Below the pieces are notes generated by a model. That model did not search any database. It saw only the letters and a program-made list of their open reading frames with translations, and was not told the origin of the DNA. 64,000 bases of DNA from Hippopus hippopus. Lineage: Eukaryota; Mollusca; Bivalvia; Cardiida; Cardiidae. The stretch is taken from assembly GCA_946811185.2 (NCBI GenBank), contig OX328097.1, positions 58,123,063 to 58,187,062 on the forward strand, read 5' to 3'. Both the position numbers and the translations under genes were made by a program. Shown here piece after piece: positions 47,783-56,125 of this stretch (its first letter is position 1; every line of letters starts with the position of its first letter).

Positions 47783-50375
47783 GAGACTTGCTGGTCCTTG
47801 GGAAGTGAACCTTGGTAAATGAAGTAGTGCTTTGGGTCCACATCCTGCAAACGTTAGAAAGTTGGATAAAACATGTATTCAGAGAATGATGAGGAACTAG
47901 ATTTCTTGTTGCCAAAAGACTTTGCAAGTGTTGGGTAGATAATCATGGAAAAGCTTTGGCTGTGTGGTGAATTTCAACTTGACTAAGGTAACTGATCCAA
48001 AACTACCCCAGCCCGACCCTCAATATTATCAACAGTCTTTTCTTTGAAAGGAAGGGAGAAATGAAGATTGGATAATTTGTTGTTATGGAATGGGTATGTT
48101 TTAAGAGTTTATTCGAAATATTGATATCTCTTTTTGTGTTGCTTAGAAAGGTTTTAAGATCAATAAACTCTTGTAAGGAAACTTAATTAAAGATGTAGTA
48201 CTTTGTGTGAACACATGAAATTTAATTACATCGTATGTAGTTGTTTGTTGAGTGTAAATGATATTTACCTATTTACCTTCACTGCATGTAGTTTTTTGTA
48301 GAGAAGGGGAGCATAAGGAAAGGATGGGAGGGGGTGTATTTTTGCGTCTTATTTTGCAGACTTAAAATTGACGGAGACAATACTTAACAATGGTTGAGTA
48401 AGAATTTGAAGCCTTTGAATTGAGGGATTACAAAGATGGATGCACTATGGAATATTGATTGGAATAAAAGATGCGTGTTTAGGAAATTGAGAGATAAAAA
48501 TTTCAGATGAAGCGCTGGAGGATGTAGAGGTTTAGTTTGCGCATTTTAAGATTTGAATGAACGTTAATTTTCAGAATTTTATCATCATGGCTGGAGGTCT
48601 AGATACGTTTCGATCCTGGAATTCTATGAACATTATTTCTTTACTGGCCTGTGTTGTGTCTCCAAGACAATTTTGAGGAGTATCAACAGCATAGGCTTTA
48701 GTAAAGTAATGATAGAATAATATTTATTCTTGTTGTAAATCTCAAAAGACTGCTCGTATCTGGTACCTTGTCACAGCAATTCTTCAATCAGTGTTGAAAT
48801 GCTTTTATTGTTTTAATGTTTGGATAGCCGAAGAAGGAATGTGTGAATAGATTGATAAATTTGGATAGGTTATTATGTTTCCTGAAAGACAGTATCTTTC
48901 ACTTCTCTTTTGACAAAATCTCAATATTATTCACTTCTCCTTTGACAATAAAGGCTGCTAATATGCATATTGACATTGTTAAGAATTACTGTTTAGAATG
49001 AGAACTTTGTAAGAATTACTGTTTAGAATGAGACCTGTGTAGATTGTTTGCAAAATGACATGCTTTTTTGCTAGCTGCCTCTATCCTGTTCAGTATCCTG
49101 GAGATCCAAATAAATCATACGGAATTAGATCTAGGCGTCGATCTTGCACAACTAATCCAACACAGATACTTGAGTAATGGAGAGAAATGTTTATCAAGAT
49201 ATCAAAACACAATGAAAGCCATGTAAAGATCTCAAAAAGCCTCTTCCGAGTAACAAAGGAGGAAAACAGGTTGCATTTCCGAGGAAAACTCTCTTCACAG
49301 CACCTTTGTGGGTAAACCTAAATTTTACCGGTTTTTTATACACTTGTATTATTTCGCAGCACATTCAACATCTTGTAGAAGTAAAGCTTAACAATTTGAG
49401 AAGATAGTTACTAACAAATTTACTATAGGTTTTCTTGGTTCTCTTTATTAAAAAAAATGTAGAAGGAAATATAAAGTTTGTGAGTTTTAATGTCTTAAAA
49501 TTGTTTTTGTCCAAGTTAAAATGATTAAAAGTCAGCAAAATAAATATTGTAATGAAATCATTTCAGGAGAAAAGTTCAGGTAAAAATTAATGATATATGA
49601 ATAAGTTAGAAGGATCTGTTAGGTAATTCATCTTTAACCAGTTAATTCACTATAATAACACGCCAGTTAAGCATAGAAACAGTTAGGATGAAAAGTATGC
49701 ACATGCCTCTACTTTATATTAGTGTTTCTGATGTTGCGTGAAAGTGATCGTCTGAGGGCAGAGCTATACCATGAACAAAGATTATTGGGAATTACCGTTA
49801 CTTTTGGAAAGAGAAAGAAATGGTTTGCGGGCATGAAGGAGGCTTGTCCTTGCAATCAGACACCTTTATCACAAAGAAATGGGAAAGTAAGGGAAATAGG
49901 TGGAAACATCAAATTAATGCTAGAAAACCAGACAGTTCAGAAGAAATGTTGATGTAAAAGTATAAAGAAGTGAAATGGCAGTGGTGATGCTGGCAAGTTG
50001 GCAGTGCTCGGCTTATGTGGTAACCAACAGTTTTCTTAAGTTGTTGTTTTGAACTCCTAAGTTAAGTGGATGTTTAATGTTTAAAGTGATAAAATGCTTT
50101 ACAAGAAATTGTAGGTTAAAACATATCCACAAAGACCTTGGTTTTAGCTTCAATTCTTATTTCTTACTACGTTGTTTGCAGAGATACCAGTTTCTGTTTG
50201 AGGTGCAATGATGATAATGTCTTGTTTGAGTATTTGGGATGGGGTGGGTAAGATTTTTTAAATCCAGTTTACCTTTCAGGTAGATCAAAAGAAAGCACAA
50301 CAAAGTATGAAATAGTTTTTGTCAACTTCACAGTATAATTTAGAAGGCTTATAGTGAGGCGCATATGTAATTGTT
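47783..50375 (+). repeat. Macrosatellite unit U16 (subtype A, edge copy)
   Basis: 2593 bp. It has an excess of private changes for an array member: ACAATACTTAAC, TTTGGATAGCCG, loss of one G in the GGAGGAAAACAGG block (which breaks the 91-codon minus frame), loss of one T before TATATTAGTG, and Arg8Ser in the 76-codon frame (49722-49952). This fits weaker homogenisation at an array edge. Confidence 0.95.
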
Positions 50376-50423
50376 GAGACTTGCTGGTCCTTGGGAAGTG
50401 AACCTTGGTAAATGGAGTAGTGC
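50376..50423 (+). repeat. 48 bp terminal stub of the satellite unit
   Basis: The first 48 bases of a seventeenth unit, GAGACTTGCTGGTCC through GTAGTGC, match with one A-to-G difference, and then the sequence becomes unique. The frame at 50371-50577 crosses this junction and is a chance fusion. Confidence 0.9.
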
Positions 50424-52629
50424 ATGGACAGTTATCACATTTTTGTTTTCGTCAGGCTGCTTTGTGATGAAGTTGATTAAAGTCGAAGATGGCAGGAAAG
50501 ATACTGTTCATCAATATTGTGACCGCTTTAAAGGACGACGGTTCCTCACCATCAAGTTTGCTCTTCATTTTGTCTAATTTGAAGAAAGAAAAAGAAAAAA
50601 ATGATCATAACAAGCAATCGTTTCTTTCCATTGTCACTACACTTTAAATGAAACCTAGCACTTAATAGAAAAACTTGCATTTGTATAGAACTTACCTTAT
50701 CCCCCATCCCAAGGCTGACCTAATTAAAAATCCTGTTATTTTTTCAGAGCCTATTCTATGACTTTACGAACAACCATTGACATTTGATTAGGTTTTTATT
50801 GAAAGGAAAGGACAAATTGAGCTTACTAGTAGTTTTAAAACAATCGAACTTCATGATAAAAACAATTTTTTAAAGCGTTTGAGACATATGTTCAAATCTT
50901 GAAGTACTTTTAGCATTTTATACGTATAAACCTATCAATTATTTATATCTCGATTTAGTACGAGTTTGTATGGTGAAAGGGGTGGGCTTAGGTATTTTCT
51001 CTCTTACAGATATAAAATTATCACGGACGACATCTTAAAGAAAATGTCCAATCAAAGGACAACATTGAACAAAATGATTCTTTGTACATCTTTCTCTCAA
51101 TCATGACGCCTGTATACGAATCTGAAGACTGAGTTTGCTGCGTGAGATAGTTGTAAATATCGGGAAAATAATGTCCAAAGGTATTTTGCTGCTGTCAATT
51201 GTATTCAGTGCCTATTATTGTGTCTGATTATGGAAATGATCATCTTCAAAACATTGCTCACAGCTGAAGAATATTAGGTCAACCATAGCAATATATTAGT
51301 AATTTCTGTGATAACTTTTCTTTATGGTCTTCCTGGAGACTTTCGGTAAGGTTAGTGTCAGAAATGTGAATTTTCGGACTTCACTGGTTTACACTATTGA
51401 TATTTGATCTGTTCATTGTGTGTTGAGATGGATTGGTTTTCACAATTGCTTTGTGCATTTTTTGTGCTCTATTGTTTACGTTTTTTTTTGTTTTTTGTTT
51501 TACTGAGATGTCATTTCAGTGAAAAACTTGTATTGGTGGATGAGAACATCAAAGACCCAAAGAACAGATTGCCTGGACCACCAACAGTCAGTTGAACATA
51601 GAGTTCACCAGGAAGGAAAATAAGATAGATATGAAGCAAGTGTATGCTTAATTTAGGGACTCTTTATCAATTTGGCTGGAAAATTATCTATTTTTTTTGC
51701 CGGGGGGATGAGTAAACATCCTTACGCTGGACTTGAGCATGGGAAATCATACCTCCCCCTTCCAGTGTGGAGTAGGGTTGGGTATCCGGCTCGCAGCAAA
51801 TGCCTGACATTTTGGCATCAAAAAAGGTTTTCACACACTAAATTCAGCAATGTTATAAAATAAAAATATGTAAAGGGAATGACTGGTTTTCAAGTTTCGT
51901 CTTTAAGTTTTTGAAAATATAAAGTGCATTCTTGGTGATGGTTTTAAAAATTGGAAATGAGACACCGCTTTATTTAACAAGAGTCCTAACCTTTTTAGGA
52001 ATAGAAAATCTCTAAATTCAGAATGGAATTGGTAATTAGGTATCAACGGGTTATCATCACTTGCAGTGAGTGGCTATGACAGTTTAGTGTGAAAAACTGG
52101 TAAAAGAAACCCCAGGAAAGCAACATGGGTGCACTAGCTGCCATATAACTGAAAGAATATTGAAAATAGCGTTCAACATCCAAACTAAACAAAATCTGAA
52201 ATTAACTTGTGGCAGATCCTGGTGAAATATAGAATAAGGCTCAATACGGCTGCAGATCCCCACAGAAAACATTGTGGCTCAAGGAGAAAGTATTTAGTTA
52301 GCAATTTATCCTTTTGGAAAGCAATCTGCTATAACATACAAAGGAGTATGGAACAGACAACAAGCGAGTTTCTGTAAATGATTATGCTAGATTTTGCTTT
52401 TTGGCTGTAATATCTGGAAGTTTTGACAATTAGCCTATTTTTTGTAAAATGACATGTATCTTAAAGAAAATTGGTTGTTTCTTTCGATATGAATTTCCAA
52501 AACTAGACTTCAATATTAAGGAAAAATATTTGTTTTAGTAATTCCTGTTAATTTTAAAATGAAATATCTGTCACTGAAACTGATAACCAGATCATTTGAT
52601 AGCTAAAAAATGCTTTCCTTTACTTTTTA
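50424..52629. other. Unique sequence right of the array, no gene recognised
   Basis: AT-rich and unrelated to the satellite. Acceptor-like sites occur at about 50456 (TTTTCGTCAG) and at the end of TGAGATGTCATTTCAG near 51520, each followed by a short open frame. Neither has a convincing donor, so I do not call exons. The frames at 51404-51595 and 51672-51863 have no recognisable family. Confidence 0.5.
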
Positions 52630-53690
52630 TTAGCTCCATTGGCCGAAGGCCAGCGGGCTTATGTCATGGCCCGTTGTCCGTTGGGTGTCCGTCCGTCCAT
52701 TATCTTTTATTTCAAACATCATTTTCTCTGAAGCTACTCATCCAATTTTGATAAAACTTCACAGAAATGATCCTACCATGGTCCTCTTCAGAATTCTTGA
52801 AAGAATTTGATTCCTTCAAAAACTCTGGTTGCCATGGCAACAAAACTTAAAAATATTGGAAATATTTGAAAATCTTCTTGTCTGAAACCATAAGGCCTAG
52901 GGCTACCAAATTTGGTGTGTAGCTTTATCTAGTAGAACTATCAAGTTTCTTCAAATTATAGCCCTGGAGTCAAAATTGGCCCCGCCCCGGGGGTCAAAAG
53001 TTTTACATGGGCTTCTATAGAGAAAACTTTAGAAGTCTCCCTGCACCTAGCCATAAAGCGTAAGGCTACCAAATTTTGCATGTGGCTTTATCTAGTGGGC
53101 CTCTACCAAGAGTGCCAAAAGTATAGCTCTGGGGTCAAATTTGACCCCGCCCCCGGGGGTCACAAGTTTTACATGGGCTTATATAGAGAAAACTTTAGAA
53201 GTCTCCCTGCACCTAGCCATAAGGCCTAGGGCTACCAAATTTTGCATGTGGCTTTATTTAGTGGGCCCCTACCAAGAGTGCCCAAATTATAGCCCTGGGG
53301 TCAAATTTGGCCCCGCCTAGGGGTCACAAGTTTTACATGGGCATATACGGTGAAAACTTAAGAAATCTCCCTGTACTTGATCATAAAGCCTAGGGTCACC
53401 AAATTTTGCATGTAGCTTTATCTAGTGGGTCTTTACCAAGAGTGCTCAAATTATAGCCCTAGGGTCGAATTTGATACCACTCCAGGGGTCAGAAGTTTTA
53501 CATGGGCTTATATAGTGAAAACTTTAGAAATCTTCTTTTTACTGACCATAAGACTTAGGGCTACCAATTTTAGTCCTGTTTCAGGGGTCTCATGTTCAAA
53601 ACCGATTTGCCAAGTATTGTAAAGTTTGGAATGTAGTGGTTTTACTTATTAGCCAGTGGAGCGATACAGAGCCATCATGGCCCTCCTGTT
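52630..53690 (+). mobile_element. Pearl/Helentron-like element with 153-166 bp tandem core
   Basis: The left end TTAGCTCCATTGGCCGAAGG contains a short hairpin (TGGCC-GAA-GGCCA) and is mirrored by AGCCAGTGGAGCGATAC near the right end. The right end finishes with a near-palindrome, GCCATCATGGCCCTCCTGTT. Between them is a GTCCGTCCGTCC stretch and about 4.4 tandem units, marked by GGCTACCAAAT at 52911, 53064, 53230, 53394 (variant) and 53559. It carries no protein gene. Short inverted ends, a tandem core and a 3' hairpin match bivalve pearl/CvE and Helentron-associated elements. Confidence 0.65.
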
Positions 53691-53779
53691 CATTAATAAA
53701 GCAGGGCATGAATTACATGCCTTTTATTATTTGGCCTTTGTCTTAAATAAATGCTTTAAATTTCACTTTGAGATTGTGT

Positions 53780-53830
53780 TTTATCAGTTCACCTAAGCAC
53801 AAAGTGCTGAAGGTGTAGTAGTAGTTAATG
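53780..53830 (+). mobile_element. Truncated left terminus of a CACCTGAG-type element
   Basis: TTCACCTAAGCACAAAGTGCTGAAGGTG resembles the left end of the element at 59012 (CTCACCTGAGCACAAAGTG). No tandem core follows, so this is a fragment. Confidence 0.5.
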
Positions 53831-53904
53831 TGATTGCTTACTGTCCATCTGTTGATTTCAAAGATCTTCCACACAAAACTTTCCAGGACAAGTAACTGAT
53901 GTTT

Positions 53905-54128
53905 ATTCTTTTACCACACAACCCAGTGTTTTAATGACCCTGAGGAACATGGCTTTTAAAGACACTGTGGGAAAGGAGCAAATACTGGTTACCATATTCT
54001 CTCCTTTTCCTCAGTGTTTTCTGCCCTTTTAGAGACAAAGATGGTCATTTGATCCACATTTCTTTTGTTGCCTGCAAATGCTTCGAGTTTGGACTAGTCT
54101 AAATTTTTTACGTGTGATAAAGGATTAA
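53905..54128 (-). mobile_element. Palindromic MITE copy (family P), minus orientation
   Basis: Family marks are present in reverse: an end with TTTTACCACACAACCC, the arms CACTGTGGGAAAGGAG and CTCCTTTTCCTCAGTG around the hinge TACTGGTTACCATA, then GCAAATGCTTCGAGTTTGGAC and the end GTGATAAAGGATTAA. Confidence 0.75.
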
Positions 54129-54151
54129 TGTACAGATCATCTACATTGGTG

Positions 54152-54374
54152 TTTAACTCTATTCCACACAATCCTGAGTTTGAACGACCCTGGTAGATAA
54201 GACTTAAAAACATTGAGGGAATAGGAGCAAATGCTGGTAACCAGCATTTCCTCCTTTACTGACAATGTTTTCTTCCCAATCAATGAGAGAAATTGTCATT
54301 TTAGCAATATTTATCTTTTGCAAATGCTTTCAGTTTGGTCCAGTACGAAATTTTGTCGTCTGGTAAAGGGATAA
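54152..54374 (-). mobile_element. Palindromic MITE copy (family P), minus orientation
   Basis: It lies only about 24 bp from the previous copy and in the same orientation. The hairpin core GGAGCAAATGCTGGTAACC / AGCATTTCCTCCTT is near-perfect. The end reads TTTGTCGTCTGGTAAAGGGATAAA. Confidence 0.8.
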
Positions 54375-54412
54375 AAGACTTGAAATTATTGAGGCCATGG
54401 GACCTGCATGGT

Positions 54413-54460
54413 GCCAGACCCTGTGGCTCAGTTGGTTGCATGTAAAGCATGAAACCAGGG
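54413..54460 (+). mobile_element. tRNA-like SINE head fragment
   Basis: TGGCTCAGTTGG (54424-54435) is a perfect RNA polymerase III A-box (TRGYNNARNNGG). The flanking GACCCTG and CAGGGTC could pair. No clear B-box follows, and a foldback element begins at 54461. This is probably a truncated SINE head or tRNA relic; it is not a functional tRNA gene. Confidence 0.35.
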
Positions 54461-54652
54461 TCCGTATGCACCAACCATTCTTATGAATATTTTTGGTCTT
54501 ATTCTCCGAGATTTCCTATAATTGAAAATAACACAACTTCTGATTGGCTAAATGATATGGTTTAGCCAATCAGAAGTCGTTTTACTTTCAAATTTAGAGA
54601 ATTCTTGAGAATACAACTGAGAATGTTTTTAAGAAAGGTTGGTGAATATGGA
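54461..54652. mobile_element. 192 bp foldback element with perfect 17 bp stem
   Basis: The outer ends TCCGTATGCACCAACC and GGTTGGTGAATATGGA are inverted, and similarity continues inward to a perfect stem, ACTTCTGATTGGCTAAA / TTTAGCCAATCAGAAGT, around an 8 base loop. The whole element is one imperfect palindrome. No target duplication was identified. Confidence 0.75.
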
Positions 54653-54904
54653 GCTATAATTTCATGGTCAAAATGACTGTTCAGTATGTTCTTATTGGCC
54701 CACACTGATGTGGTGGGGGAGGGGGGAAATGTCGGAGCTTTGTGTTTTATATCAGCCATTGACCACTTAAAAAGTTTTAATTTTTGTCTGTATGATTATA
54801 TATAGAAATTGTTTTTATTAATTCAGGTGAGCGGGATAAGACCAACATGTTCCCCTTGCTTTCTATTCTTTCAGCCCCTTGGCCAAATTACTTCAGTTCT
54901 ACGT

Positions 54905-55117
54905 TTAACCCTTTACTAAACGACAAAATGCAGACTTTTCCAAATAAAAAGCATTTGCAGAGGACAAGTTTTACTGAGTGGAAATCTGTTTTGGGTAGAA
55001 AACATAGCAGGAAAGAGAGAAAACGCTGGTTACTAGCATTTTCTGCTTTTCCCACAATGTTTCTTTTAGAGTTTCTTTCCTTAGGTTTGTTACACTCTGG
55101 ATTGTTTGCTAAGGGTT
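54905..55117 (+). mobile_element. Palindromic MITE copy (family P), interrupted by a SINE
   Basis: It starts TAACCCTTTACTAAACGAC and reaches the end ATTGTTTGCTAAGGGTT at 55101-55117. The core has GTAGAAAACATAGCAGG, the hinge CGCTGGTTACTAGCAT and TTTTCCCACAATG. The SINE at 55118-55398 is inserted in its right terminus, and the duplicated terminus reappears at 55399-55414. The 90-codon frame at 54847-55119 is a by-product. Confidence 0.8.
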
Positions 55118-55398
55118 GATTGATTGATTGTCTTTTTCAACATTATTTCAATTGTATCATGGCAGCTAGTGCACCTTTTCATGCTTTCATGGAGTTTCTT
55201 TTACCAGCACTCCGCACATTCCAAGCTGCACGCTGCTTTCCCACATAATCATCATTGAAATATTGGCCAGCATGAAGAGTGGAATGAATCCTGTTGCATA
55301 TGCCATCATCAATCCTGGGAAAGAAATTGGCCGAGCTGGGAATAGAAACTGCTGTTCCCAAGTCCTCTACGCTACCGACTGAACTACTGGGCTTTGGC
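55118..55398 (-). mobile_element. tRNA-derived SINE with target duplication
   Basis: Read on the minus strand it begins with a tRNA-like head whose A-box TAGTTCAGTCGG (55375-55386) matches the polymerase III consensus exactly. A weaker B-box-like GTTTCTATTCCC follows at 55338-55349. Next comes a body with GCAACAGGATTCATTCCACTC, and the 3' end is a CAATCAATCAATCAA tail (55117-55131). It is flanked by the direct repeat TGTTTGCTAAGGGTT / TGTTTGCTAAAGGGTT (55103-55117 and 55399-55414), as expected for LINE-driven insertion. The minus frame at 55179-55361 is non-coding by-product. Confidence 0.8.
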
Positions 55399-55414
55399 TG
55401 TTTGCTAAAGGGTT

Positions 55415-55705
55415 AATACTTTAAATTGCCTGCCAAGCTTAAAATCAGGTACCTGGTTAAGATCAGACTGAAGAACATTCAGTCAGAACTTTTATATACA
55501 CTTTCTGAGATTCAGCAAAATATCGACCCAAAACGGCCTTTGCTTACATGAAGGTTTTGAATCGTGCGGTTTTTGGTTTTATACACTGCACATGTTAATG
55601 GACGTTTGACGAAATGCTTAGGCAAATGGCCTTTCCTGTCTTTTGTGCTTAATTTTAGCATTTGATCTATGCTTTGTATTAAAGTGAATATGTCGTGATT
55701 CAATG
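55415..55705. other. No gene established
   Basis: Unique sequence. A 66-codon ATG-initiated frame on the minus strand (55512-55712) has a mixed, protein-like composition but no recognisable family, promoter or splice support. Confidence 0.4.
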
Positions 55706-55888
55706 ATACCATAATTGTGTCATAAAAATTAACACCTTTTGCAAATACCCTGTCAAAATTTGTAGTTGCAATACCCTAATTGTGTCATGAAATTTAACAC
55801 TTTTTGAAAATACCCTGTCAAAATTTTTAGTTGCAATACTCATGGCTTAAAATTTCAAGACAGGGTGTTTGCAAAAAGATGTAATTGT
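55706..55888. repeat. 65 bp tandem pair plus an inverted partial copy
   Basis: Two direct copies (55706-55770 and 55771-55835) share AATTGTGTCAT and AATACCCTGTCAAAATTT. A shorter inverted copy follows at about 55850-55888 (GACAGGGTGTTTGCAAAAAG). It may be a small foldback element or a replication-slippage product. Confidence 0.7.
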
Positions 55889-55989
55889 TTTATAGCACCA
55901 CTGTGGTATTTAATCCCATTTTGCCTTGTCACAATCACATTACCTACATCCTTGGCCATTTTAATAGCTAGGTATGTATGCAAAGTGAT

Positions 55990-56125
55990 TGTGACATGGT
56001 AACCAGCATTTTTTCTGGTAATCGGCATAACTTCCTATGAAAGAAATCCCATCATTTGAGCCACGCTTTCTGCAAGTGCTTTCAAGTTGGACATGTATAA
56101 CATGTTTCATATGGTAAAAAGCGGA
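55990..56125 (-). mobile_element. Half copy of palindromic MITE family P
   Basis: The sequence begins near the hairpin hinge, TGGTAACCAGCATTTTT, and continues to TTTCTGCAAGTGCTTTCAAGTTGG and CATATGGTAAAAAGCGG. The other arm is missing. Confidence 0.55.

Larger units (their letters stand above)
8729..50423 (+). repeat. Macrosatellite: 16 head-to-tail copies of a 2.6 kb unit
   Basis: Sixteen complete units (2577, 2756, 2623, 2595, 2595, 2587, 2595, 2596, 2595, 2595, 2587, 2594, 2586, 2586, 2587 and 2593 bp), all in the same orientation, are counted from the motif GAGACTTGCTGGTCC. A 48 bp stub follows at 50376-50423. Most copies are nearly identical by eye. Differences fall into subtype-specific substitutions, an 8 bp indel (TATTTACC), a variable 30 bp minisatellite and rare private changes. 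The unit contains no recognisable transposase, reverse transcriptase, rRNA or histone gene. It has one 76-codon plus-strand frame in every copy. Start and end fall at the same phase of the unit. Confidence 0.97.

Noticed and set aside
11199..47927. 83-codon minus-strand frame present in the first fifteen units
   Set aside because: It begins on TTG with no early ATG, overlaps the unit junction, and its differences between copies (N/D, V/F, I/M, N/S) all change the amino acid. It persists because the units are nearly identical.
8729..50423. Array read as rDNA, histone cluster or tandem protein-coding gene family
   Set aside because: No rRNA-like conserved blocks, no histone frames, and the longest frame per unit is 91 codons.
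8729..50423. Array read as a CRISPR or phage-type repeat array
   Set aside because: Units are 2.6 kb and near-identical throughout, with no spacer-repeat structure, and the surroundings are animal-like.
51404..51595. 63-codon frame with a hydrophobic stretch, possibly a membrane protein exon
   Set aside because: The hydrophobic part comes from a T-rich tract, as expected of a polypyrimidine-rich stretch, and no matching donor site follows the open part.
54413..54460. Functional tRNA gene
   Set aside because: The A-box is perfect, but no convincing B-box or complete cloverleaf follows. A SINE head or relic is more likely.
55512..55712. 66-codon minus-strand frame starting on ATG
   Set aside because: The composition is protein-like, but there is no family match I recognise, no promoter and no splice support. 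Frames of this size are expected by chance.
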